A DNA stretch of 8,425 bases, taken from positions 1-8,425 of the forward strand of contig URSZ01000105.1 in assembly GCA_900550635.1 (NCBI GenBank), written 5' to 3'. Position numbers and translations under genes: made by a program. The notes beneath the pieces are model-generated. The model saw only the letters and a list, made by a program, of their open reading frames with translations. It was not told the origin of the DNA and ran no database searches. How positions within the stretch are numbered: the stretch's first letter is position 1; every line of letters starts with the position of its first letter. The stretch is from an uncultured Prevotella sp. Its GTDB lineage: Bacteria > Bacteroidota > Bacteroidia > Bacteroidales > Bacteroidaceae. Shown here in pieces: positions 1 to 6,168 of this stretch.

Positions 1-584
1 CATGCTTCTGCCTCACTGTTATTATAAGTAAATTCTGCAACGAAATGATTCATCTTTTCTTCCCATTCGCGCACGTTGGTATTAGGATATTTCTGCGCAA
101 AAGCGTTCTTAACTTCTTCAGTTACACGCGAGGGGGCATTACCATCTACTATTTTCAAGACAGTTCCGTCATTACGTATATACAGTGTCACATCCTTCTT
201 CTTGCGCTGTTCGAGTTCTATTTCGAAATACTGGTCCGTCGGTGTTTCTATCCAATCCTGGTCATCAATCACTGCAATGGGATAGTTCTGCGAAATATAA
301 TCGGACACTGCCGCCGGAAGTGCACCTATATAATCGGTTTCTGTCCTTACCCAACTTCCACTCGGGGTAAACCAAGCGTCTGCGCTCCTGTTGTCGTTTG
401 AGAATTCTGCCACATAGTAGCCGGATTTCTTTTCCCATTCGCGGACAGATTTACCGGGATACTTTTGGTTGAAAGCAGATTTTATGGTTTCAGGAACATT
501 TTTCAATCCGTCGTCATCATCGCTGCAACCTTGCAATACTAATAACCCGAAAGCCAAAACAGGCAGAAAATATCTTAGTTTCAT
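1..584 (-). CDS. PepSY-like (DUF2874-type) lipoprotein, 3' end cut by window edge
   Basis: The frame is open from ATG at 584 to the left edge (194 codons, no stop). It begins with a lipoprotein signal peptide: MKLRY, a hydrophobic stretch, and lipobox LQGC with Cys20, then SDDDD, an acidic stretch after the Cys that in Bacteroidetes can favour export to the cell surface. The mature part is built of PepSY-like repeats: roughly residues 31-85, 88-149, and a third starting near 152. The motif VREWEKKSGYYVAEF (about 47-61) recurs as VREWEEKMNHFVAEF (about 171-185), and helices of the type K-x-A-F-x-Q-K-Y-P precede both. Such BLIP/PepSY-like domains are thought to bind proteins or peptides in the envelope; the ligand is unknown. 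The gene starts 53 bp after the stop of the other PepSY-like gene, with no clear promoter between, so cotranscription is likely. Family assignment is from repeat pattern and context. Confidence 0.85.
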   Translation of the reverse strand, partial: MKLRYFLPVLAFGLLVLQGCSDDDDGLKNVPETIKSAFNQKYPGKSVREWEKKSGYYVAEFSNDNRSADAWFTPSGSWVRTETDYIGALPAAVSDYISQNYPIAVIDDQDWIETPTDQYFEIELEQRKKKDVTLYIRNDGTVLKIVDGNAPSRVTEEVKNAFAQKYPNTNVREWEEKMNHFVAEFTYNNSEAEA

Positions 585-637
585 ATCTACTTTGTATTTA
601 AAGGATTTAATTTAATGTAGTGGTAAATTGAATTTTC

Positions 638-1078
638 TCAGTCGTCAATATCTACAACTTGGTAGTCAGAGTTAAAAGTTATCTCCCAGCCGTTTGAAAG
701 TTTTACTTCAATATTGCTTCCTTCTTTTTCAATGCACTTTACCAACACATCGGGATAATTCGTTTTTAGGTAACTCTTGATTTTTGCAGGAATCACAGCT
801 GTCGGAACGGAAGAAGTCTTCTTGCAACTTACTTGTGTCCAATTCCCTTTGCCGTCAAATTCGAGTTTATCACCATTAGTGAAGATAACATCAAATTCCT
901 TGCTGAAAAATCCTGTTTCCTGCTTTGCCATGGCAATCTTGTTTTTTGGAAAATGCGTCTTGATGAACTGCCTTGCCGCTGCTGGTAATTGATTTTCACT
1001 TATAGGCTTGTCCTTGTCTGCACTAACGGTTAACGTTACTCCAAATAAACATACGAGTGCTAATAATAACTTTTTCAT
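638..1078 (-). CDS. Small secreted PepSY-like (DUF2874-type) protein
   Basis: 146 residues. Residues 1-20 form a Sec signal peptide (MKK, hydrophobic core, cleavage after VSA), so the mature protein should be periplasmic. Two PepSY-like repeats follow: about 30-87 (LPAAARQFIKTHFP, then a beta region ending KLEFDGKGNWTQV) and about 91-146 (VPTAVIPAKIKSYLKTNYPD, ending GWEITFNSDYQVVDIDD). Each is a helix followed by a twisted sheet, as in proteins annotated 'PepSY-like domain' or 'beta-lactamase-inhibitor-like' in Bacteroidetes. The gene lies directly downstream of the histidine kinase, with 109 bp between them. That gap holds a perfect Bacteroidetes -7 element and a tandem direct repeat, so the gene is probably a target of the adjacent response regulator. 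Feedback on the kinase, as CpxP does for CpxA, is a guess from context. The two Cys residues of the mature chain (85 and 115) could form a disulfide. Confidence 0.9.
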   Translation of the reverse strand: MKKLLLALVCLFGVTLTVSADKDKPISENQLPAAARQFIKTHFPKNKIAMAKQETGFFSKEFDVIFTNGDKLEFDGKGNWTQVSCKKTSSVPTAVIPAKIKSYLKTNYPDVLVKCIEKEGSNIEVKLSNGWEITFNSDYQVVDIDD

Positions 1079-1123
1079 ATCTTCAGGTTTTTATAGGTTA
1101 ATACTGTTTTTTCTTTTCATTAG

Positions 1124-1131
1124 CAAAGGTA
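1124..1131 (-). promoter_or_regulatory. Bacteroidetes -7 promoter element of the PepSY-like gene
   Basis: Read on the minus strand the bases are TACCTTTG, a perfect match to the Bacteroidetes primary-sigma -7 consensus TAnnTTTG. It lies 45 bp upstream of the ATG at 1078. No clear -33 TTTG is seen at the usual distance. That position is occupied by the tandem repeat at 1138-1159, which suggests an activator-dependent promoter. Confidence 0.65.
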
Positions 1132-1137
1132 GAATGC

Positions 1138-1159
1138 GAATCTGAAAAGAATCTGAAAA
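1138..1159 (-). promoter_or_regulatory. Tandem 11-bp direct repeat, candidate response-regulator operator
   Basis: On the minus strand TTTTCAGATTC occurs twice, head to tail, with no mismatch and no spacer (1149-1159 and 1138-1148). It ends 6 bp upstream of the -7 element at 1124-1131. OmpR/PhoB-family regulators bind as head-to-tail dimers on direct repeats of about 10-11 bp that overlap the -35 region, the Pho box being the classic case. An OmpR-family regulator is encoded just upstream, so this is a plausible binding site. I saw no further copy near the regulator or the receptor gene. Function is inferred from architecture only. Confidence 0.55.
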
Positions 1160-1187
1160 AAACAGCACCGCAATATTTTTTTCGAAT

Positions 1188-2465
1188 TTATTTTTTATTT
1201 ATCTCGAACACATGCAGCCCTTCTTCAAAATAATATTTTATTGAGAACCCGTATCTCTGACAAATGGCTTTTACTATTGACAAGCCGAGACCTGAAGAAT
1301 CTTTTTTCCCGCCGGAATGATAGAAACGCGTAAAAATCTTTTTTTCGTCAAGAGGTTCCTCTACTCCGCTATTCTTTATTATAAATGAATTTTGCGCAAT
1401 AATAATATGTATCAACCCGCCTTGCACATTATGCGCAAAAGAGTTCTTCAACAGGTTTGCGAGCAACGTCGTTGCAAGTGTTTCATTCATATTCATTTTA
1501 AAAATGCCCGACTGCTCAACTTCGACCTTTATATTTTGCGAAGAATACACCTCCTTTAAATCGCCAAGATAATTGTCGAGTATAACGTTCCAATTCACCG
1601 CTCTTTCGCTTACAAACTGATTGTTGTCTATTTTGCACAACAGCAACAGCGAACGGTTCAGACGCGACATGTTTTCCAGTTTGGCGTGAATCTTTATAAG
1701 TTCTCCTATCTGTTCTTCCTTCAGGCTTTCATCTTCCAATAACATCTCAATTCTGTTACTGCATATTGCAAGCGGTGTCTGCAACTCGTGCGAAGCGTTG
1801 CCTATAAACTGTTTTTGCTGTTCGAACAATTCTTCGTTGCGCGCGGCATGCTGCATTATTGCAGAGTTCAGTTTCTTAAATTCAGTTACGTTTGTTTTAT
1901 TGTCCAAAGGCTTATTGTCCGGCTTACCAAGGCGATACTTGTCTATCCAGTCGAGGAGTTTGTACAAAGGCCGCATGTTTCGGTTGAAAACAAACAGGTT
2001 TACAAACAGTACTACAAACAGCAACACCACATAAAGAAAAACAATCCATATACAAATGGCTTCGCGTAAGTCTTTTTTCTCTATCGTAGGCAACGATACT
2101 GTCAGCTCCATCATGCGCCCGTCATCCATTCTGAATATATTCGTAAGCACCCGCGCCGGTTCGTACTCGTTTTTTTCACGTATGTACACCTGTTTGTCGG
2201 TAAACCGAATTTTTTCGTGTGAGTCGGCGTATTCCTTGCTTACTTCGCGCAAATAATATTGGTTGTTTGACCCGTTGTCAAGCGACGGAAGAGGCTCGCC
2301 GGCCAAAGCGCGCCGTATTATATTCTCCGAGTAATCTTCGAGAGAATCATCCATTTCGTCGTTCACCTCGTTGAGCAAGGCAAAATAAAAGAACGCCGCC
2401 CACGCAAGCATTACGAGGGTAAGTATAGGCGCCAGACGCCATGTTATGCGATAAATCAGTTTCAT
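1188..2465 (-). CDS. Membrane sensor histidine kinase
   Basis: 425 residues, partner of the response regulator encoded immediately upstream. Two membrane segments (about 10-31 and 137-160) frame a periplasmic sensor region of about 105 residues with no recognised ligand fold. A short HAMP-like linker follows (NRNMRPLYKLL, about 161-205). The dimerisation/phosphoacceptor helix has the H-box FIGNASHELQTPLA with His226. The ATPase domain has an N-box (NLLKN, Asn337 and Asn341) and a glycine box (SGLGLSIVKAIC, 391-402). The G1 box is reduced to KNSGVEEP, with Asn365 where most kinases have Asp, a change I recall in other Bacteroidetes kinases. The F/Y-rich ERFY-like motif is present as TRFYHSGG. 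The ATG overlaps the stop of the regulator gene (TAATG), implying translational coupling. The signal is unknown; linkage to secreted PepSY-like proteins and a TonB receptor suggests an envelope cue. Confidence 0.95.
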   Translation of the reverse strand: MKLIYRITWRLAPILTLVMLAWAAFFYFALLNEVNDEMDDSLEDYSENIIRRALAGEPLPSLDNGSNNQYYLREVSKEYADSHEKIRFTDKQVYIREKNEYEPARVLTNIFRMDDGRMMELTVSLPTIEKKDLREAICIWIVFLYVVLLFVVLFVNLFVFNRNMRPLYKLLDWIDKYRLGKPDNKPLDNKTNVTEFKKLNSAIMQHAARNEELFEQQKQFIGNASHELQTPLAICSNRIEMLLEDESLKEEQIGELIKIHAKLENMSRLNRSLLLLCKIDNNQFVSERAVNWNVILDNYLGDLKEVYSSQNIKVEVEQSGIFKMNMNETLATTLLANLLKNSFAHNVQGGLIHIIIAQNSFIIKNSGVEEPLDEKKIFTRFYHSGGKKDSSGLGLSIVKAICQRYGFSIKYYFEEGLHVFEINKK

Positions 2466-3142
2466 TACAAGTTCGTAAGTTTATACCCGAATCCGTAAAC
2501 TGTCTTTATTTCTATATCTGCGCCGGATTCTTTCAGTTTACGGCGCAGATTTTTCATCTGAGCATAAATAAAATCAAAGTTGTCGGCCTGGTCTATATAG
2601 TCTCCCCATACGGCTTCGGCAAGTGTGTGTTTCTCTACCAGCCTCTCGGGACGATTCATGAAGTACAATAAAATATCATATTCTTTCCTGCCTATTTCCA
2701 ACGCCTTGTCTCCAACGCATACCTTAAAGCTTTCGGGGTAAACAGTAACGTTACCCACTTTTATCGACGTTGCACCATCACGCTGCCTGCGGCGAAGCAC
2801 GCTTTTCAGCCGTGCGTGCAGCTCGGCCAGGTGGAAAGGCTTGGCCAGGTAATCATCCGCTCCCAAATCCAAACCGTTTACCTTGTCTTCTATAGAATCT
2901 TTTGCCGAAAGGATTATTACATTAAACTTACGCTCTTTCTCGCGTAACACGCGTAGCAGGTCGAGCCCGTTTCCATCGGGGAGCATTATATCAAGCAACA
3001 GGCAATCATATTCATATCCCAACGCTTTTTGGCGCGCCGTCCTGTAGTTGGCAGCCGTTTCAACGACATAGCGTTCCTTTTCGAGCGAGCGGGTAATAAT
3101 TTCCCGCAAATCCTGGTCGTCCTCTATTACGAGTACTTTCAT
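2465..3142 (-). CDS. OmpR/PhoB-family response regulator
   Basis: 225 residues from the ATG at 3142. The receiver domain (about 1-118) has the acidic pair Glu7-Asp8-Asp9, phosphoacceptor Asp51 in LLLDIMLPDGNG, Ser79 at the switch position and Lys101 in the KPF motif. The C-terminal winged-helix DNA-binding domain (about 128-225) shows the typical motifs GRKEYDILLYFMNRPERLV and a recognition region near QMKNLRRKLK, ending in TVYGFGYKL. The frame stays open to 3208, but the extra 22 residues (including LFGFFLL and PTIYYF) do not belong to the family. Receivers of this type begin M-K-x-L-x-I-E-D-D, so the start at 3142 is preferred. The gene is first in an operon with the kinase and divergent from the TonB receptor. 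The repeats at 1138-1159 are the best candidate binding site; the palindromic array at 3329-3383 has a less OmpR-like symmetry. Confidence 0.95.
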   Translation of the reverse strand: MKVLVIEDDQDLREIITRSLEKERYVVETAANYRTARQKALGYEYDCLLLDIMLPDGNGLDLLRVLREKERKFNVIILSAKDSIEDKVNGLDLGADDYLAKPFHLAELHARLKSVLRRRQRDGATSIKVGNVTVYPESFKVCVGDKALEIGRKEYDILLYFMNRPERLVEKHTLAEAVWGDYIDQADNFDFIYAQMKNLRRKLKESGADIEIKTVYGFGYKLTNL

Positions 3143-3324
3143 TGCAAAATAATATATTGTGGGCTTGCAATCTAATAAAAAAAATCCAAACAACCCCTCA
3201 CCCACCACTATAATGTTGTAAAGCTACGTATTATTTAGTACCGAGCATAATATGCCGTTCAATTCCATGTCCGCATTTGTCCGTATAATATCTTGTTGAT
3301 TTTAAGGGTATTTAGATATAGCCA

Positions 3325-3366
3325 AAAATATGTCTGAGATATTTTAAAATAGGTCGGACATATTTT
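3325..3366 (+). repeat. 42-bp repeat, upstream copy (inverted partner downstream of receptor)
   Basis: These 42 bases match the reverse complement of 6127-6168 at 39 positions; the mismatches fall at 3345, 3352 and 3356. The copy contains two of the three palindromic units of the array: TATGTCTGAGATA and TAGGTCGGACATA, starting 21 bp apart (3329 and 3350) and separated by A/T tracts. The pair brackets the TonB receptor gene. Whether it is an operator, a dispersed repeat, an inversion site or RNA structure cannot be settled here. Confidence 0.85.
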
Positions 3367-3383
3367 GAATTATGTCCGACCTA
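3329..3383 (+). promoter_or_regulatory. Array of three palindromic 13-mers with exact 21-bp spacing
   Basis: Three related 13-mers occur at 3329 (TATGTCTGAGATA), 3350 (TAGGTCGGACATA) and 3371 (TATGTCCGACCTA). The shared pattern is TATGTC-n-GACATA, a dyad around one central base. The start-to-start distance is 21 bp each time, two helical turns, so dimers bound here would lie on the same face of the DNA. The array sits between the regulator operon and the TonB receptor gene, 164 bp before the preferred receptor start. This fits an operator for a dimeric regulator. The same bases also form strong RNA hairpins, so DNA- and RNA-level roles compete as explanations. Confidence 0.55.
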
Positions 3384-3393
3384 ATTCTTTTTT
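3350..3393 (+). terminator. Terminator-like hairpin in the receptor leader (possible attenuator)
   Basis: TAGGTCGGACATA (3350-3362) and TATGTCCGACCTA (3371-3383) are perfect reverse complements: a 13-bp stem with an 8-base loop. Six T follow at 3388-3393, four bases past the stem, as in an intrinsic terminator read on the plus strand. An overlapping alternative stem pairs 3325-3334 with 3357-3366 (10 bp, perfect) and would use up part of the terminator's left arm. If transcription of the receptor gene begins to the left of 3325, the leader could switch between the two. No ligand or leader peptide is evident, and the start of transcription is not known. Confidence 0.4.
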
Positions 3394-3546
3394 GCTCCCG
3401 GTCGTTTTTTATTTTACTTTCAATTTTACTCATATTTCCAGACACGAATAAAAAATATGAGTACCCTTTACAACTTATCGCCGATTTCTACGTTTACAAG
3501 AAATATGACAGTTTGCAAGTACACATTCATGGGCTTTCACAACGCG

Positions 3547-5925
3547 ATGAGGATATTCTTACTCATTGCCATGGCCTGGGCATTTACATCTATGAAGGCC
3601 CAGAACACGGTAAAAATAAAAGGCACGGTAAACGATGCCGGCGGTAGCCCTATTTCAATGGTCGTTGTAAAAGTCGAAAACCAGGCGGCTGGCACTCTTA
3701 CAGACCTTAAAGGCAACTACTCGTTTACATTCCAGAGCCGCGACAGCGTTGTCATAACCTACAGTATGCTCGGCTACCGCACGCTACGGCGCGTATTGCT
3801 TTCACCACGCGATTCCGTTACCCTGAAAGTAACCATGCACCTGAACGACAAGGTTCTGAACGACGCAGTGGTAAAAGGGCGGCGTGTGCAAACAAACACC
3901 ATGCAAGACATAAAGGCAGAAAGCGCCAAACAACTGCCTTCTACCACCGGAAACGCCGTGGAAGACCTTATATCCACCATGGCCGGCGTAAGCCGACACG
4001 ACGAAATGAGCTCGCAATACAACGTGCGTGGCGGAAGTTTCGACGAGAACATAGTCTACCTGAACGGGCAAGAAGTATTCCGTCCCATGCTCGTCCGTTC
4101 GGGACAACAGGAAGGCCTAAGCATTATAAACAGCAATATGGTAGAGAAAATAAACTTCTCAACCGGCGGATTCGAAGCAAAATACGGCGACAAGATGTCG
4201 TCCGTTCTCGACATTACCTACAAGAAACCTAAAAAATTCGAAGCCTCGGCCAACGGTTCGCTACTCGGCGGAGGTGCATACGTAGGATACGGCAACGACA
4301 AGTTCAGCGTAATGAGCAGCATTCGCTACAAAACCACACGTTACCTGCTCGGCTCGCTCGAAACAACAGGAGAATACCGCCCTAACTTCCTCGACTACCA
4401 GGCATACCTATCGTGGACACCTAACGAACGCTGGGCATTTGATTTTATAGGAAACATTTCCGATAACCATTACAATTTCAAGCCCGAAAGCAGAGAAACC
4501 AAATTCGGCACGATAAACGACGCGAAAACATTCAAAGTGTATTTCGACGGAAAAGAGAAGGACCTGTTTCGTACATACTACGGAGCATTCACCGCAACAA
4601 GGAAATTCGGGAAAAACACAGAGCTGTCGCTGCTCGGCTCGGCCTTTTCAACGCACGAACAGGAAACGTATGACATTACAGGCGAATACTGGCTCAACGA
4701 ATCAGGTTCGCAGGAAGAGTTGGGCGTAGGTGTTTACCGCGAACACGCAAGAAACTACCTTGACGCAAAAGTAGCCAGCGCAGCACTGAGACTTAAAACA
4801 CGCTTCGGTGCACACAACCTTGAAGCTGCCGTCTCCTTACGCACGGAACACGTTGAAGAAAAAGCCACGGAATGGGAAATGCGTGACTCCTCCGGATATT
4901 CCATTCCTCACAACCCGAATGAGCTGCAACTGTTTTACAACATGCACGCCAACGAAAAGATAAACACCACTCGCATAGAAGCCTATGTGCAAGACACCTA
5001 TCGTTTCAGCAACAAGCTCGGACATTTCACGCTAAACTACGGAATACGCATGAGCAACTGGAGTTGGAACAAGGAAACCATAATAAGTCCGCGCGCGTCA
5101 ATAGGCCTGATACCCGATTTCAACGACAACTGGGTATTCCGCTTTGCCACCGGTGTGTATTATCAAACGCCGTTCTATAAGGAACTGCGCGATACCGTTA
5201 CAACCGGTTCTAACACGGTTGTCAGGCTTAACCGGGAAATAAAATCGCAAAGGAGTATTCAGTTCGTTTTAGGCGGCGATTACAATTTCAAACTGGACAA
5301 CAGGCCGTTCCGTTTCACTACCGAAATATACTATAAGGCCATGAGCAACCTTATACCATACAACATAAACAATGTACGCACCATATACTACGGGCGCAAC
5401 ATAAGCGACGGATATGCAGTAGGCATTGACACCAAGCTATACGGCGAATTTGTGCCCGGTACAGACTCGTGGGTTACGTTCTCGCTCATGCGCACAAAAG
5501 AGAAAATCGGGAACAAATGGGTTCCCAGACCTACAGACCAACGATACAACATATCGCTTTATTTCACTGACTTTTTCCCTGGTACAGACCGCTGGAAACT
5601 GACGTTACGCGGCGCACTTGCCGACGGTCTGCCTTTCGGCCCGCCTCATTCGGGAAGAGAGAAACAGAACTTCCGCGCACCGGCCTATAAACGCGTAGAC
5701 ATAGGAATGAGTTACCGTCTGCTTAACAACGAGGACGGGTCGCACACAAGGGGCATAGCCAAAATATTGCGCAACGCCTGGCTCGGAATAGACGCATTCA
5801 ACGTTTTCGGTATAAACAACGTAAACTCATACTACTGGGTATCCGACGTTACCAACCAGCAATATGCTGTGCCTAATTATCTGACTGGAAGGTTAATCAA
5901 CCTCAACCTGCAACTGGAATTCTAA
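3547..5925 (+). CDS. TonB-dependent outer-membrane receptor with carboxypeptidase-regulatory-like domain
   Basis: 792 residues from the ATG at 3547. Order: signal peptide about 1-18 (MRIFLLIAMAWAF, cleavage near MKA/Q), a CarboxypepD_reg-like beta-sandwich about 20-98 (IKGTVNDAGG, TLTDLKGNYSF, VVITYSMLGYRT), a plug domain about 120-226 (TTGNAVEDLISTMAGV, QYNVRGGSFDENIVYLNGQE, EKINFSTGGFEAKYGDKMSS), then a beta-barrel ending NLNLQLEF with the terminal Phe expected by the BAM machinery. It imports an unknown substrate with TonB-ExbBD energy. No SusD-like gene follows, so it is not a classical SusCD glycan importer; metal-chelate, vitamin or peptide uptake are possible. The frame is open to an ATG at 3457, but the preceding residues are polar and not signal-like. 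ATG 3529 (MGFHNAM) is a real alternative. It is divergent from a two-component system and bracketed by inverted 42-bp repeats. Confidence 0.93.
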   Translation: MRIFLLIAMAWAFTSMKAQNTVKIKGTVNDAGGSPISMVVVKVENQAAGTLTDLKGNYSFTFQSRDSVVITYSMLGYRTLRRVLLSPRDSVTLKVTMHLNDKVLNDAVVKGRRVQTNTMQDIKAESAKQLPSTTGNAVEDLISTMAGVSRHDEMSSQYNVRGGSFDENIVYLNGQEVFRPMLVRSGQQEGLSIINSNMVEKINFSTGGFEAKYGDKMSSVLDITYKKPKKFEASANGSLLGGGAYVGYGNDKFSVMSSIRYKTTRYLLGSLETTGEYRPNFLDYQAYLSWTPNERWAFDFIGNISDNHYNFKPESRETKFGTINDAKTFKVYFDGKEKDLFRTYYGAFTATRKFGKNTELSLLGSAFSTHEQETYDITGEYWLNESGSQEELGVGVYREHARNYLDAKVASAALRLKTRFGAHNLEAAVSLRTEHVEEKATEWEMRDSSGYSIPHNPNELQLFYNMHANEKINTTRIEAYVQDTYRFSNKLGHFTLNYGIRMSNWSWNKETIISPRASIGLIPDFNDNWVFRFATGVYYQTPFYKELRDTVTTGSNTVVRLNREIKSQRSIQFVLGGDYNFKLDNRPFRFTTEIYYKAMSNLIPYNINNVRTIYYGRNISDGYAVGIDTKLYGEFVPGTDSWVTFSLMRTKEKIGNKWVPRPTDQRYNISLYFTDFFPGTDRWKLTLRGALADGLPFGPPHSGREKQNFRAPAYKRVDIGMSYRLLNNEDGSHTRGIAKILRNAWLGIDAFNVFGINNVNSYYWVSDVTNQQYAVPNYLTGRLINLNLQLEF

Positions 5926-6090
5926 CGTTTTATCCCGTTGCCGGTATAAAAATCTTAAAACCTATTGCCTGTACAAAAAACCGGTAGTTTGCCATAACCG
6001 TGAAAATATAGCAAGCCCCGAAAGCTGTAAACCTTATTTTCGAAAAACAAACCTGCACGCTAAGTGCACATATCCTTGTTTGTCTGCATA

Positions 6091-6116
6091 AAAAGCCGGA
6101 GTTTTCATCCGGTTTT
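6091..6116. terminator. Weak hairpin with A/T flanks after the receptor gene
   Basis: CCGGA (6096-6100) pairs with TCCGG (6108-6112) across a 7-base loop. AAAA on the left, after one bulged G, can pair with TTTT on the right (6113-6116). It lies 166 bp after the receptor stop, between convergent transcription units, and could end transcription in either direction. The stem is short and the T-run brief, so support is modest. The rest of 5926-6126 shows no gene. Confidence 0.35.
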
Positions 6117-6126
6117 CAGGTAGCAA

Positions 6127-6168
6127 AAAATATGTCAGACATATTTTGAAATATCTCAGACATATTTT
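6127..6168 (-). repeat. 42-bp repeat, downstream inverted copy
   Basis: The reverse complement matches 3325-3366 at 39 of 42 bases. On the plus strand it holds TATGTCAGACATA (6131-6143), a perfect dyad extended to 10 bp arms by the A/T flanks, and TATCTCAGACATA (6152-6164), again exactly 21 bp apart. Read on the minus strand, the perfect palindrome is followed by T residues (6130 down to 6125). The copy could therefore end transcription of the minus-strand genes converging from the right. It overlaps the stop codon of the small open frame at 6156. Confidence 0.85.

Larger units (their letters stand above)
3143..3546. other. Divergent intergenic region, regulator operon versus TonB receptor
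   Basis: 404 bp, AT-rich, without a convincing gene. Its only strong structure is the palindromic repeat array at 3325-3383 and the T-run after it. Single half-site-like sequences occur further left (CATGTC at 3266, TTTGTC at 3276); the first is 63 bp (3 x 21) before the array, possibly by chance. No perfect TAnnTTTG element was found on the plus strand. TACGTTTA at 3489-3496 is a one-mismatch match without a -33 partner. On the minus strand a one-mismatch element (TAGCTTTA, 3219-3226) lies upstream of the regulator gene, again without a clear -33. Promoters for both divergent units must lie here but cannot be placed with confidence. Confidence 0.6.

Noticed and set aside
45..401. Plus-strand frames opposite the PepSY-like lipoprotein
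   Set aside because: The minus-strand frame has a lipobox and repeated PepSY-like motifs; the plus-strand frames are its antisense shadows.
3143..3208. N-terminal extension of the response regulator to an ATG at 3208
   Set aside because: The 22 extra residues are hydrophobic and unlike any receiver domain, while MKVLVIEDD at 3142 is the standard beginning.
3284..3289. TATAAT-like sequence as a sigma-70 -10 box
   Set aside because: Bacteroidetes primary promoters use TAnnTTTG, and in AT-rich DNA such hexamers arise by chance.
3325..3383. CRISPR-like array
   Set aside because: The units are only 13 bp at a 21-bp step, without unique spacers of CRISPR length and without cas genes.
3457..3546. 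Longer start of the TonB receptor at 3457
   Set aside because: The added 30 residues are polar and precede a good signal peptide that begins at 3547 (or 3529).
3372..3647. Plus-strand open frame starting inside the palindromic array
   Set aside because: It overlaps the start of the receptor gene in another frame, has low-complexity AT-driven sequence and shows no recognisable domain.
3774..4107. Minus-strand frames inside the receptor gene
   Set aside because: They run antisense to the conserved regulatory-like and plug domains and have no protein-like features.
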